Shown piece after piece: positions 1 to 13,329 of a stretch of 64,000 bases of DNA. Both the position numbers and the translations under genes were made by a program. The DNA is from Spirodela intermedia. Its lineage: Eukaryota; Streptophyta; Magnoliopsida; Alismatales; Araceae. The notes beneath the pieces are model-generated. The model did no database searches, was not told the origin of the DNA, and was given only the letters and a program-made list of their open reading frames with translations. Numbering within the stretch: position 1 is the stretch's first letter; every line of letters begins with the position of its first letter. The stretch spans positions 250,501-314,500 of the forward strand of contig LR746264.1 in NCBI GenBank assembly GCA_902729315.2, in the 5' to 3' direction.

Positions 1-76
1 CTACTTCGGAATATTTTGTCATCTGAATTTATATAATACACGACGACTTCGTTGATGTAGAAGATCGGAGATATAC

Positions 77-781
77 CTCTGGCTCTGGATTGATGTCGAC
101 ACTTTTGTACTTCCACCACCTCACTGCGTAGTCGTAGTACAAAGTTTGCAGCACCAAGACCACCGTAATGCCCGAGTAAAGCTGCGGAGCGAAAGCTAAA
201 ATCAGAACACAGGCACACCTCTCTCTCTCTCTCTCTCCACGAAGGCCTTCGGATGATGTTTAATTGTCGAAGAAGGACAGAGTGTTGTCACCCAGGCCGT
301 GTAGAGCTGAGTTGGCAGCTGATCATACCAGAAGCACAGAAGAAAGAGTGTTAGAGAAAATCAGAAACACAAGCTGCACTCGTCCTGCGAGTAGAATTAT
401 GAGAGTCTTCTGTGCATACCGTGGCCGGCTCGAGCAGACACCCCACTACGTTGAAGACGTCCCTGCGTGTGGAAAAGGGCGAACCCCTCAGTTTTTCTGA
501 TCAGCTAGAAGAGACACGAGAGAGAAACAGAGAAACAGAGAAACAGAGAAACAGAGATACAGAGAGAGGAGGGAGGACCCGATTAACCAAGTGAAGAGGA
601 GAGCGAAGGAGACGCCATGGCCGGACTTGGTCCGGTAGTTGGTGATTATCTGAGGGATCTCCGCGACGCCCCAGTAGACGAGGCTCGCTATCCCCAGCCA
701 GAAGGACGCCTCCTCTCTCGAAAGGAAGACGGAGTCCTTGAGGGACTTGTCGACCCATCTCATACTGTCCCTTCTCCCCAT
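77..781 (-). CDS. PQ-loop repeat membrane protein, partial (5' exons)
   Basis: This is the 5' part of a PQ-loop family gene (eukaryotic relatives export cationic amino acids from the vacuole or lysosome); the rest lies beyond the left edge. Exon 1 is 579-781, exon 2 is 420-462 and exon 3 is 77-181. The start is the first ATG after an in-frame TAG. Exon 1 carries the first PQ-loop with the motif VAEIPQIITNYRTKS and a membrane segment. Exon 2 encodes DVFNVVGCLLEPAT, and exon 3 encodes a helix ending VVLVLQTLYYD. All three match plant PQ-loop proteins of the At4g36850 type in order. Donors are GT and acceptors AG throughout. Exon 3 is about seven residues shorter at its start than I expect for the family; see the finding at 77-200. 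A (CT) tract lies just upstream of exon 3. Confidence 0.8.
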
Positions 782-1533
782 CGACGGTGACGTTTCCTGA
801 GTATGGCGGCGGTGCTATTCTGCTTCGTGATGGGTAGGAGTAGGAAGAGGACCTGGCTTTAAATGCTGATTGTGTACGGAGACCAGCAGTGGCTTCAAAG
901 GAGAAGGTTGAGGGGTGGTGGAGACGAGGCTATCAACTCGACAGTAAAAGTTACACTACGCTGGGTTAAAAGGATGGACCGGGTCGAAGCATCATGACCC
1001 TGGCCCGTTACTTTTCAAAGCCCGTAAAAAAGCCCAAGCCCCGGTCGCCTCTTTAACTTCGGGCCGATCCTTCGCTAGTCTCACGGTCGTGCCCAGTTTT
1101 TTCATTTTTTCGCCTGATCTGCTAGAAAACGGGCCGTTCACGGGCCTAAAAAGCCCGAAAAATATATTGGTAAAACACTTCTTTTTTTTGCCGAATTGTT
1201 ATTTACCAGAGTATGGGGCCCATTAGGAATCTACTAGACCCTTGAAATGGACGGTCAGGATGCTGCGTGATCGAGGACGATATCCAATCTCGAAGCGCGA
1301 GTATATCCATAAAGAATCCGTCCCGTATGCGCCGAAATATCCTTGACGCGGAGGCGGAAGATGAGAACTGTTCACGTGTCCTGAATGTGGGCCCCACATG
1401 ACATCCTTTCCAGGATAGCTAAAAATGACATGGAATGACCAGAACGCTCCCGATGGTCAGTCGATGATCCGATGGCCCTCCCAGTTCGCAAAGTGGGTCG
1501 GGCCTACTGGGCCTATCTGTTGGGTCCAGTCGT

Positions 1534-1564
<31 letters not shown>

Positions 1565-1827
1565 TTCCAGACATGATGATTAGAGCCCAAAGCCAGAAAG
1601 AACTGGGTTGAACCGGACGCCCCAACTCAGATAGGGACCAACCAGGGATCTCCGGTCAACGATAAACGGACGGCTGAGATGCGGAGCAATAGGAGTTGAC
1701 CAAACCTTTCAATGAGATTAGTGCCTAGTTTCAACAGGGAAGCCAAGAAAGTCGGCTGCTCTACTCATCTGAGAGAAGCACTGTACACAAACGGGGAGAG
1801 ACGTCGCCGGCCCGGGGACTCTGCAGC
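782..1827. other. Intergenic, HDR 3' side to PQ-loop 5' side
   Basis: I see no gene here. The stretch contains GGGCC-rich words near 960-1160 and a pure (GA)14 tract at 1537-1564. It must contain the promoter of the PQ-loop gene and the 3' untranslated region of HDR. Both genes are on the minus strand. Confidence 0.6.
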
Positions 1828-4800
1828 TCAGGCCACCTCCAGAGCTTCCTGGCGTTTGATGTTGAAGACCTTCACAAGAACATCCTCAACGACCTGCACA
1901 AGGATCATGGGGGCGGAAGCTCATAAATCCCACGTGTTCAAGGGAGCAAATGAACGGGAGTTGACTCGGATCAGCTGTCGAAAGGAGAGGGAATGCTTGG
2001 GGTCAAGTCGTAGCCGGGGCCCGACTCCAGATTTCTTCGAATTGGGTCTCAAAATTGTCATGCCTCGAAGGAAAAAGAATCTGCCCCGCCCGAGCTGAAT
2101 CTGGTTCAGGTTTTGTTTCATTACGGTTTGACCTGGAAGGTCGCTCGCTGTGTACCTTCACATGTGGCGGCCCAGCTCCTTTCCTGCCTGGTGTCGTCGG
2201 TCAAACGAAACCAGTTCGGAGCTGCCAGGCCGCCAATTATATGATTTTACGCAAATCATGAAATATTTTTTCTTTTTAAGGTTCATTCCATTAAAGAGAA
2301 GATATCCTGTAAAATCACGTTATGTTCTGATTTATTTTTATTTTTTTGTTTACTTTTCATGTAGCAATGAATGAGTTGAAGTGGGTGAAGAAAGAATATT
2401 GACAGGAATGAGGTCACTAATAGGCATAAAAATTGGGAAGAACAATGTTTAACCAGCATGGACATAAAGTGCATGCGAAATGATGAGGAAGGGTGTGAGA
2501 TTCAGCCATTTATTTTTCTTTTTTAGTAAAGTATGATAAATTTCCTCATGAAATGGAAAAATGGCAAGACAAAAAGTATCAGGGGTGCAAAAGTTACCTT
2601 ATCTGGGGTCGAAGCGCCTGAAGTTATCCCAATGGTGATGGGGCCCGGAGGTAGCCAGTTCTCCTTCTCCACAAGCTCCCCATGCTGCCACGGATTCAGG
2701 GACACACGTGTATAAATAATGGTCGAGCACAAGAATTTTGATGGGTGGGTGGGTGGCGGCGTTGACTTGAAGGGCTTACGTTCAGTTTATAGCTTATCTT
2801 ATTCCCAGGACCAATTCTCTTCTCGGTGTCGATCCAGTAGGAGGGGATCCCGTTGACTTCAGCAATCTCTTGAAGATGCGAGGTGTTGCTGGAATTCCAT
2901 CCACCAACCACCAACATGAGGTCCACCTTCTGCTCGACTAGCTTATACATTGCGTCCTGTCTCTCCTGCACAAAGATGGTGACATCAGGTTTTCTGCCAA
3001 AGAGCTGCGCCACTTTGGGACGATAAAAGGAGGAACTAATGGTACATAAATAACTGTTCAAAACATAACCCACGTTCAGAGATTAACATCCCAAAATTAA
3101 CTACTGACAAGATATTGGCATTCAAAGCTGAAATATTTATTGTTTTTTTTCACATTTACGGAAAATCACTGATAAGGGTGGGGGTTGACCTGGGTAGCAT
3201 CGCAGATTGTGTTGAAGCTTATAAAATGGCTGTTGACATTCTCGACGCCATACTTCTGCATCATGGTCCTCTCGAGCAATTTCCCTGGAGTAGAAAAGAA
3301 AAGAAATTAAATCTTCAAGTTCAATTGAAACAGAGGAATGAATCTTGAAATTCAGAATACATTGATGAGGCTCACCAATCTCTTCTGTTTCTCCTTTGAG
3401 CATTGTTGTTTGGTTCGCAATCCCAACTTTGACTAAATCAACGTCTGGGTCAAATCCAGCAGAGACGGCGTTCTTGAATTTCTGTAGGTGGGTACAGAGA
3501 TATTCCGTAATGAACCTACATTTACGTCCGGATATGAGTAATAAAACAGAGCATAAGAGAGTACGGCACCAGGAAAAAATCGTCCCTTGTTGAGCTCGAT
3601 CCATCGAGTTGACCTCCAAGAATATAGTCGCATACATACATCGCCTTCAGTCACAAAATCATGATGAAAATAAATACTTGCACAAGAAAAACATATTACA
3701 AATTAGCTAAACAATAAAAAAAAAGATTTTTGATTCAACCTCTGACATGTTCTTCACGATGATATACTTCCCTGCAAATGATGCAGTTGCAATGGTCTCC
3801 TCATGGGAATACTTTCCATGGATTATTGAGGTATAATCACCTTTTTTGTGCTTTTCGACCGTGTTCCAGACCTTTTAGAAAATTTAAGTGGAGATAGAAA
3901 ATCAATTTCGAAATGCAAAGAAAGGGGAAAAAAATTAAAAATTTGTTGTTGTATGATCCAAGGAAATAGTTACTCACCTTGGAAACCCATGGGCAGGTTG
4001 TATCAACTATCTGAACATTTTTTTCACTCAAAATCTTCATCTCCTCCACTGCCGCCCCAAATGCGGGTAATATAACGACATCATCTTTGTCAACGACATC
4101 AAACACCTTCTTCCCTTCATCAAGAGGAATATTTTTCACCTCCATCTCTTCCATCCTCTGCAATATGAAACTTCTCAGTATCACAAAGCGGATGGAAAGG
4201 CTGATCTTCTCTAGAAACGCAAAGAGTACAGCGCCCCTGAACCATTAATTTAATAGTAATCTAAAAAAAATAAAATCCAGCTATACTAAAACTAGGAAGA
4301 TCATGATGGTGAAGGGGGATGCTGGACTTCAGATGTAAAGTTTCTTTTAACAAAAGATGGGTTGAAGTTTCAGCTGAGGAGCAGATCTCTCGTGGACTAA
4401 CCCTCTATAGAGGGGCAGATGAGTTGATGCAGAGGAAACCCTGAGATGAAAACTGAACCTTGAATTTACTAGGAAGATTGAAATCCTTGAACCCCCGGAA
4501 AGAACAATAGGGGAGGAAATCCTTCACCCATGGGGATAAAAAAGGGAGTTCCTTTACGTTCTCAAGGAAGGAAAGGAGCTATAATCAAATCTACAAGGAG
4601 AAGGCGACATCAAGATACTATTTTGGTTTGAAAATCCATCCAATTATACATTTCGCGCTAGTTAAAACAGGAAATAATTAGTTATTTATCTTCTAAAGAA
4701 CAATATCTGGAAATAGAAACTACAGAGAGAAAGGATTTCCTAGAAGATAAAAATAATATCTGGAAATAAAACTACAGACAGAAAAGAAAGAAGGATCTCT

Positions 4801-5804
4801 GAAGGGAACATGCTGTTGCATTTCAGCCATCCACGTTTCATCCTCATGGGCCTTTTTGGCTACTCCTTACGGACCCCTCTCGCTTCCTTCGATGCTGTTC
4901 TACATAAAAACTATACCGTGAGATCAATCTCTACCTTCATTTGCTCATCATTTAGTCATTCTACGGTTCAGATGCGACAATAGGCGGCAAGGAAATCAAA
5001 CTTCAAATTACGATATTGCATCCGATCTTCTGGAACGTCAGAGATGGAACAATTGGTCTTCATGTGAACAAAAGATAAACATTCTTCCAAGAATATATAT
5101 TTATATACACCACTGATTTATAAATTACTCAAACCCATTTTCCCATGAAAGTAGATGAACAAACACCAAAAGCAGTGCCTTTCACCTGGTTGACGGTAGG
5201 GTTGTGAATGATCTCGTTCGTGATCCATATTCTTTCCTCAGGGAACTGTTTTCTTGCTTCATATGCAATCTGAACTGCCCTCTCCACTCCCCAGCAGAAA
5301 CCATAGGCCTCCGCCAACTTCACCGTCACGCTTCCCCAAGTGTATTCGTAGTTGTTCTCCTTGAGCGTCTTGATCACGTCACCTGATAATTTCCAGGGCA
5401 AAACAGCAGGACAGGTAAGAGGATAGAAGGGGTAGGGAAATAAACCTCGGCATTTCCAACTGAATCTAATTCCTGCATCCGTCGATGACCCTATCAAGGA
5501 ATCGGACATACGGATAGAGAACAGCTGGAGTGTAAGATACCCAACTGGTATACTCGCGGTTCATGAGCTGGAGGGTCTCCTCCTTGTGGCCGAATCCCTT
5601 GCGGTTGTAGTTCTCGCTCCGGGTTAGATTCCGTCGGAAGGTCTTCGCATCGAAATCGGACTCCACCGCCGCTGATCCCGAGCCGCTCTCCCCTCCGCCG
5701 CACCTCACGGGTACCAACCTCACCGCGCCTCTGCGGGTGCTGGAGGTGCGGCTCCGGGGATCAACCAAGCCAGATAAGCGGCACATCTGCAAAGAAGCCG
5801 CCAT
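1828..5804 (-). CDS. HDR: 4-hydroxy-3-methylbut-2-enyl diphosphate reductase (HDR/IspH), plastidial
   Basis: This is the last enzyme of the plastid MEP pathway; it reduces HMBPP to isopentenyl and dimethylallyl diphosphate with a 4Fe-4S cluster. Ten exons join into 460 codons plus stop: 5546-5804, 5186-5382, 3978-4157, 3740-3871, 3570-3644, 3376-3481, 3190-3284, 2780-2965, 2598-2684, 1828-1893. Every junction is GT/AG and keeps frame. Exon 1 has a plastid transit peptide and then the plant N-terminal block [20 protein letters not shown]. Visible cluster ligands are the cysteines in [10 protein letters not shown] (exon 2), VDTTCPW (exon 3) and NTICDAT (exon 7). Exon 4 has the active-site HEET, and exon 8 has [13 protein letters not shown]. 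The short last exon ends EALEVA. Length matches other plant HDRs (about 460-466). Intron 2 (4158-5185) is long and empty. Nothing suggests loss of function. Confidence 0.96.
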
Positions 5805-7136
5805 GGCCGGGGAGAAAGGGTGGGCAGAGGGACTGACGACGTAGAAGGCGACGGCAGCCCACTGTGAAAGAAGAAGAAGAAGAAGGCTCTGCTGGGAGAG
5901 CTTCTACGCCGCTAGTTTAGTCTATCTGTATCGAAACGGCACAGCAAAGCATTCCCACCGACCGCGATGTGGTCACCTCCTCGTCAGTACCTCATGTTTT
6001 TTCCTTGGCTCGGATTAAAAACCACATGGGCAAATCTGGGAATTGTGAGCCAAAATAGGTCCACGTGGATTCCAGAGAACCCTGCCATTTGCTGAATGAC
6101 ACGCGGCTGATCGTACGATCAAATCGACGGCTTCGAGGTGATCTTCATAGCGCTGATAGAGAGAGAAGCAGCCAACAAGAACAAGGGCCATTAACACTGT
6201 GAGTCATGAGTCCCAGTGACGGTACCCGTTTGCCCATTTTCACCGCCGAGTGACGATACCCTTTTGTCCATTTACCATTTTCTAAATCAGGGGCCCATTA
6301 TGTTGACCCAGCGGAGATGCCCGCTCGTCCATCGGCACTGTCAAAAAAGCCCATTATCCTTTCCCAGAGGAGGCCAATGGCCCTTTTTTCCAGTATTGTA
6401 AGGCCCATTATTGGCCCACGTAAGTCATAATGGGCCTCGGAGATGATCTATTATTAGACTGGCCTTCAGATAGACTGAACTCCCTTTCGGCCCAGTGCCG
6501 GGATTGCTTCAAGAATTGGACGGTTTTGCTTTCACGCGTCTCCCAATCGGGCTGCATGCATGTGATCGGATAGCGAGTTGCAGCGGCCCACGATCAAAGT
6601 GAGGTTGTTTAGATGTGGGCCTAACGATTAGCGTTCTCCGGCAGGCCCATTAGATCCACGCCCGGAGTCTGATCTAATTCTTCTCGACGAATTGAACACA
6701 TGCGGACCCAATATCAGGCCCACTTCGGCTGGAAGCTCGCCGCCGTTTGGAGAAGATTCCTCTCTCCCACATTCCTTTTGTTACTCTTTCGCGCCGAAAC
6801 ACGACTCGTGCCTAACTCAGGATTCTCCCTCCCTTTCAACGCACGTGTGGGATCAGGTTATTCCCTCGTGCCGTGAACCCGTCCTTATCTGGCGCCTGCA
6901 GAACGAATCCGGCAGCCATGCTGATTGAAAAGTAGAGATGCCAAGAAGTCTTCGAACCATAGAGAGAGAGAGAGAGAGACGCTCGCATGGGAAGCGCTTT
7001 CCAATTTAATTGGTCAAAAGGACATTAAAGCATTATTGTCATTATTTCCATTGTGGTCGATGAGCTTGTCAGAAACATATAAGCATACTACAAATCTGGA
7101 GACATCTGTAATTCGGCTTATCATAAGATCGGCTAA

Positions 7137-7163
7137 TGTGTGTGTGTGTGTGGCCGGGGGAGG

Positions 7164-7202
<39 letters not shown>

Positions 7203-7210
7203 GGAGGGAG
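7137..7210. repeat. Compound (GT)n/(GA)n microsatellite
   Basis: About eight GT units are followed by a G-rich spacer and about fifteen GA units. It lies in gene-free DNA. Short ORFs crossing it encode only repeats. Confidence 0.95.
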
Positions 7211-8607
7211 AGCCTTTCATGGGCAGTAAAACAGAGGTACCAATGATAATGGTGAGTGCACAAGTGTACTCCTGGTTTCATCATCTTCAGCGTAATAGTA
7301 AGTGCGGGGTTGCGTATCTGAATAAATGGATTCGTGAAATTATGCGAGTGACTTTATAATATTATATATTACTATCATATATTACGTGATAGATCATGCT
7401 ATAGTCAATATCAAAATTTATAGGAGGATCAAATCCTTCCTAGCCACTAATTGCCCGCACGATGAGCTACACACCCAACTCCTACGAATCCCACGCTGGT
7501 CGCTGACGAGTTACAACCTACCCACTTTGTGACGTGGGAGAGAGAGAGAGAGATAATTGTAAGATGAGCGTCATCAGTCAGCGCCACATGACAAGTGCAA
7601 CACGTTATGTTCCTATGAGTGAGACCCTTCCCACCCCATACCCAACTTCTCTAGAGATCAAGCGGGGTTTTCTTTTTTGGGTATGAATCTGACTTTTGCG
7701 TTCCACGCAAGAAAGTAATCAGAGTAAGAAATGCAACAAAAATACTTAGTTTTTAGTCTTTAGTCGCCGATCATTGTCATCAATCAATTATACCAGCATA
7801 CATGTACTTTGCTCCTCTCTTCGAAAAAATGAAAGGCATTGCTCACGTTCTTCTTCATCCGCTATGGTCATCGACGGCCATGTGGATGACGACGGCCTTG
7901 TAGAACTTTTGTTGAAACCACTGATCATTCATATTTCTCATAAAGTTTCATTCACAACCCATTACACATTTTTCGCTTGTTTCTTTCTTGTCTAATTCAA
8001 ACATTTCCATTGTAAGATGGGAAGCTAACTTAGAATAATAATACCCGTAGGTTGCAAGACTTGGCATCGACAACATCTCAGATGATGAATCCATGGGCGT
8101 ACTCATATGAAGTACGAGCTTGGACCCACTCTCCAGCCATGCGGCACGGAGTGGTAAATAAGGGTGCGATGGACCACCGTCACGGTGAGAAAGAGAGAGA
8201 GAGAGAGAGAGGGGATTTGGAGAGACAGAGAAAGCGAGAGCTGAAGGACATCCACAGGGTAGGAGTGCATATTTTCGTTCTAGACTTCACACGTATTTAT
8301 TTTGGTCGGTGACAAAAAATATTAGGTGGGTCCACAACGCCAATAAGAAAATGAATAATAATAATCTTCAAAGCATTTTTTCAATTTCGCAAGTTTGAGC
8401 CACGTTTTATCTCAGCCGTCGTTGAGACGTCGGGATCATCAACTTTCCACTTCTATGGTTATCGAGACTGACCAGTCGGATGAGTTTGGCCAATGCACAC
8501 CTTTAGTAACCTACTCGGCCTGGCTCTAAAGTTTGGTGGCACGTCAAGGATATACGTACGCGTTTATTAAAAAAAAACATAATAAATAATTATTTAGTTA
8601 GATAGCT

Positions 8608-8620
8608 AGAGAGAGAGAGA

Positions 8621-8657
<37 letters not shown>
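8608..8657. repeat. Compound (GA)n-(GT)n-(GA)n microsatellite
   Basis: Three consecutive dinucleotide blocks lie in about 50 bases. There is no nearby gene. Confidence 0.95.
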
Positions 8658-10997
8658 GAGAGGGTGGTTATGGTTGGAGAGGGACGGGAATCTAGCCACG
8701 CCATCATCTGCCCAGGGCAAATCGACGAGGGGTGTGCTTACTGTACAGAAATCAGTCTTTCGTCCTAGAGGAGAGAAGCTTCGCGCCTCGTATTGGTCAA
8801 GCGGAGCTACTACGTCTTTTGGGGGCATCCTCTATAACTATCTTCTTAAGATATTTTTCATAGCCCCTCTCTACTACGGCCTGGTGTTTTGCTGACATGG
8901 GCGTAAAATGAATAATAATAATAATGTCATAATATTTCGTAAAATGTGGGGAATGGTTTCTTAATAATGATAATAATGATAATATTTCGTAAAATGAATT
9001 AATATTTTATGTAAAAAATAATCATAGAAGATAATCGGATATGAGGAGAGTCAACGTTTATTGTACCCACACGAATGCCAGAACGTGGTGCGGTCAATAC
9101 GCGCTTTCATAAATTCCCTAGTTCTTTGTCTCGCCATCGTACATGTAACAGAGCTCAACTCTCTCTCTCTCTCTCTGTCAACCCTTCTCTCGGAGGTGAG
9201 AGCGATATGACCCAGACCTGGGTCTTGGCCAGATACAAGACGACGTCCTGGCCGGGTCCAGAGCAATCTGGGACAAGTTGGACTAGTAAAATTTTGGACT
9301 GGTAAATAATTCTGCCCGCATTAGAAGGAACACGTTAAATTCCCAGCGTTGAAGGCCCCTCTGGTTGAACGAAGTCTGCAGCGAACAGACTGTCGGAACG
9401 GCTTACTGATGCCCGTGACCATCATCTTCTTCCTCCACACCAATCGCAGCCATGCATCTCTGCGAGCAGCGGACCTCTCTCTTTCATCGATTATCGAGCT
9501 CTGGGAAAGAAGGCCGTAGAGACCAGCCATCCAGCCGCGAAGGAATCCAGTAGACCCTTGATGATCCGACTCCCGCGATTCCCGACTACAATGATACCAT
9601 TACAAACGCAAATAAACTTACGTAATGCTGTCTCCCTTTACATTCTCGATCGAACGGAAGGATCTCTCCAGGCCTCGGATGATTTCCATTCGATGATGGT
9701 TCATAGACCATGCTTCCGAGGTGGAGATTCATCATCTGGTTGGGTCCCCTGCGGTTCCTTTGAATGTTCAATTCGTTGGAATCCAGGCTACGGTGGCTGA
9801 ATGAGGAAGAACCCGCGCATATTATTGGTCATCGACGGCGATTCCAGCCTTCGCTCCTCTAGCTGCACGGCAGAGGAACGTGCCGTATCACTTGTTAGCC
9901 ACCGGCCGGCCCGAAGCCGCCCTCGGCCCTACCGGCAACTGGTCGGAGTTCGTGAAGGCGGCCTGTTCGATATTTCAGAGAGCTCCAAGCGTCATCCATG
10001 AATTCCTATGAGCTGAATCAATTTCGATTCGGCGACAGCCGCAAGAATCCGACTCATCGGACTGAGTACGCGGGAATCTAGAAAAGAGAGAAGAGAGAGA
10101 AAACACGTTTGGCGGTTCCTCTCGTACGACATTACACTTCTTCGCTTAAATTCAATCCCAGAGAAGGGGAGGCCCTCTCCGTTTGCCTTGACCCCACTGA
10201 TATGGGGGAAACATGAGAGCGAATAACGCTTCATGGAGCCGAGAGACACGGATTCGTAGAACCCTCTCCAATCCTTCCGGCGAGGGGGTGTAAATCTTCA
10301 CTGCGAGAACCCGCCCTCTTCTCACCCGGGGCTCCGCCAAGACCGGGGTTTCACAGATCTTCTCCCTTCAGTCCGTTCCCTTACAGTGGGGAGTATCCAC
10401 ATAGGAACGCTTATTCAATTATCTGTCACAGACCTCCGAAAGACTCCCCGCGAGTAGGTACCGGAGAATTTACGGAGACAGATTGACAATGACCCCTAAA
10501 GAGGTTCCCAACTTCCCTCTCTCTCTCTCTCTCTCTATCTCCTTGTATCTCTTCGGGTGTGTGCGGATGAACAGCAAGCACAGAGTGAGTTTAGACAGAG
10601 CCCTCGGCGGATGAAGAATTACAGCAAGAATAAGACCCGTGGATCGCGCGCTGCACATGCCAGGCCACCTGTCAAACGTGCGCCTGTACGGCGGTATGGA
10701 CCTAGGAAGCCGCCTCTCGCCGCTGGGGCTGTTGATGGCGGCGGATGAGGTAAACGGGTGACGTCTGAATTGCGGAGGGAGACGGGAGGTCTTTGCGGCG
10801 GAGAGGAACCCGCGAGAAACTCATGACTTCATGGCCCGAAACGTGGACGGACGTGACGGAGAGAAAAAGGAAGGGAAGCATGGATGGATAGAGAGAGGAA
10901 GGAGAGAGAGAGAGAGAGGATGGAGTGGGGAGGTTGAGCTGTCAGCCATCGGTCCGGTTCGCGGTTGGGCCGCCAACGGTAGAAACATAACACCCCG

Positions 10998-11094
10998 CTC
11001 TCTCTCTCTCTCTTGCTTTCTATCTTTATCTCTCTCTTTCTCTCTTTCTCTCTTTCTCTCTTTCTCTCTTTCTCTTTCTCTCTCTCTCTCCCTC
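10998..11094. repeat. Pyrimidine tract (CT)n/(CTTT)n
   Basis: This is a 97-base, almost pure pyrimidine run of CT and CTCTTT units. It produces spurious Ser/Leu/Phe ORFs on the plus strand and Arg/Glu/Lys ORFs on the minus strand. I see no gene attached to it. Confidence 0.95.
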
Positions 11095-12145
11095 CTCCAA
11101 GGCGTTGATAGGCGGCAGAGCGGGTGGTTATGTGCACCTTGATGACATCACGAACGAAAAAAATGTCAACCGCTTCGGTGGATCCTGGGGCTCGAAGATG
11201 TCTGAATTTACGTAACATGCCCCTGCGATCAGGGTGCAATAATTGTCTACGAGCGATTACCGCTCTCTTAGCCGACAAGATCGGAGGGCGTGTGTTATCC
11301 CCTCCAGGTACCATCTCCCCTGACCGTTCGATTGTGGATAGGGGTCAGACGAGGGTGAGACCACGGAATGGTGGACCCCAGATACTGTAGTTCTATTGGA
11401 CTAGTCCAACTTTCGGCTTTGCAACTCCTCCGACCGTTTTTCATCTTAGGAGGCGCCGTGGACCCGGGGGCCCGTCTCACTGAGCCAGCCTAGTTTGAGC
11501 TCGGGCGTCTTATGATCCGTCCGTGTAGAGAGAGAGAGAGAGAAAGAGAGAGAGCGAGTTGGGTGATAAGATTTTCTTTTTTAAGATTTTGGGGCGGTCT
11601 ATTTGAGTTTTTGTGTTGACCAGGCTCTGGAGAGCGGAGACTCGTCATTAGTTTTTTAATGAAAATATCGATTACTATAATGAGCTCAGTAAGCGGGGAG
11701 AGAAGATTCGTAATTCCGGAAACGCCCACCGGACTTGTTGTGATATTTCTTACGGAATGGCGTAAACACCCTCGCTGCATGGACGGGGTCGGCTGTCGAC
11801 GGTAGCTTCTGGAGAAAAGGAGAGGCTCTTTCCTTCTTCCTCTTCAGGGGCACGATTATGTGGTTATTTACGTTAAGACGGCCAAAGAAGCTTAAAGAAG
11901 GTCCAGGGGTGGAGGAAGGAGGGAGAAAATCGGACAAAAGCAGCGACCTGTGTTGATGGCTGTCTGAAACAGATTATGCTCCGCCGTTTCGGAAGACGAT
12001 GTTGCGAGGAAGGCAGCAGCAGAGATAGCGAAGGAGAGAAAGAGAGAGAGGAAGGGAGGGAGAACCGGAGAGGGAGCAGCTAATATATGCCGAAGAGACA
12101 CCGGGGGAAGCTTTCAGTTCCTCTTCAGGAAAACGATTCCATCAG

Positions 12146-12168
12146 GTAAGACTGAAACCAAAACAAGT

Positions 12169-12205
<37 letters not shown>

Positions 12206-12286
12206 GCTTACTCTCAAATTCTCAGTTTTTTTCATCCTTCCCGATGTTGGGTTGCGGAGAATCTGATCTGGGTTTTCTTCGTTTAG
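12146..12286 (+). other. Probable 5'-leader intron of the BEL1-like gene, with (CT)n tract
   Basis: A strong donor (ATCAG|GTAAGA) at 12146 and an acceptor (TTCGTTTAG) ending at 12286 would remove 141 bases from the 5' untranslated leader, including the (CT)16 tract at 12172-12204. Leader introns are common in plant homeobox genes. This is inferred from splice consensus only. Confidence 0.5.
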
Positions 12287-12404
12287 GATCGGCCGAAGGA
12301 TATCACGTTAGCTCTGCCGGATTCAGATGGCATCGGAATAGCAGCAGCCTCTGCCGGAATCAGGTCCGTAGACATTCTCCCCGGTCAACCCTGTGAGATC
12401 CTCT

Positions 12405-13268
12405 ATGTCCCAGGGTTTCCACCATGGCATCTTCAGCTTCCCCAACGGCTTCGGCAGATCACCGGAGACCGTCGATTCTCAGGCTCTCGCCGCCCAACAG
12501 AGGAGGCGGGAGGGGCTGAGGGTGCAAGGCTTTGAACAAGGGGAGGTGCACATCTCTGAATCAGCCGCCACCGCCGCTACCATGCTGTCAGACATGTTCG
12601 ATTTCCCTCCCGCAGGGGGGAATTGCGCTGCCGACCTCCTTGCGAACCAGATACCGATCAATTACCGGGTCCAGAGGCCCTCTGCGGCGGCGGGGGCTGC
12701 CGCCTTTTCCGGTAACTGGTACACCCCCAAGCCGCAGGGAGGCGACTCTCAGCAGAACGAGTTGACCGAGTTGAATGCGGACTCGGTCGCGGCGATGCAT
12801 CTGTTCCTGATGAACCCCCCTCAGAGTCAGCAGAGAGCTCCTCCGCATCATCTTCACTCCTTCCAGTCCCCGTCTTTCGTCAACGAGTCCTTCAGAGGGG
12901 GGGGCATGGAAGATCAAGGGCTGTCTCTATCCTTGAGCTCTTCTCTACAGCAGCTGGAAATGGCGCAGCAAGTGGGGTACGTGGGATCTGTCGGGATGGG
13001 AAACATGATCAGGCACCCCAAGTACGCCAAAGCCACCCAGGAGCTTCTCCAAGAGTTCTGCAGTGTGGGAATGGGCCTGCTGAAGAAAGGAAAGAAAGGG
13101 AAGCACTTTGGCTCCCTTTCCACGGAGCCAAACCCTAGCTCCTCCAACGCTGTTGGGGGTTCCGCTGCTGGAACAGCTGCTGCGAAGGAGCCTCCACCTC
13201 TCTCTCCAGCTGAGAGGTTTGAGCATCAGAGGAGGAAGGCCAAGCTGATCTCCATTCTCTATGAGGCA

Positions 13269-13329
<61 letters not shown>

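Larger units (their letters stand above)
5805..12404. other. 6.6 kb intergenic region with microsatellites
   Basis: I find no supported gene. The part next to HDR (5805-6650) is its promoter side and carries many GGCCCA/TGGGCC words. Microsatellites occur at 6960-6980 (GA), 7137-7197 ((GT) then (GA)), 8608-8657 ((GA)-(GT)-(GA)), 10079-10101 and 10998-11094 (CT-rich). Positions 8910-9030 hold a locally duplicated AT-rich motif containing ATAATGATAATATTTCGTAA. Positions 9330-10460 are moderately GC-rich and give several ORFs of 60-85 codons on both strands, none of which I recognise. From about 12060 onward the sequence is promoter and 5' leader of the BEL1-like gene. Confidence 0.55.

Noticed and set aside
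9330..10460. Moderately GC-rich block suspected of being organellar or rRNA-derived
   Set aside because: Phrases such as GGTTCCTCTCGTACG hint at large-subunit rRNA, but the flanking sequence does not match the conserved regions I know, so I could not support it.
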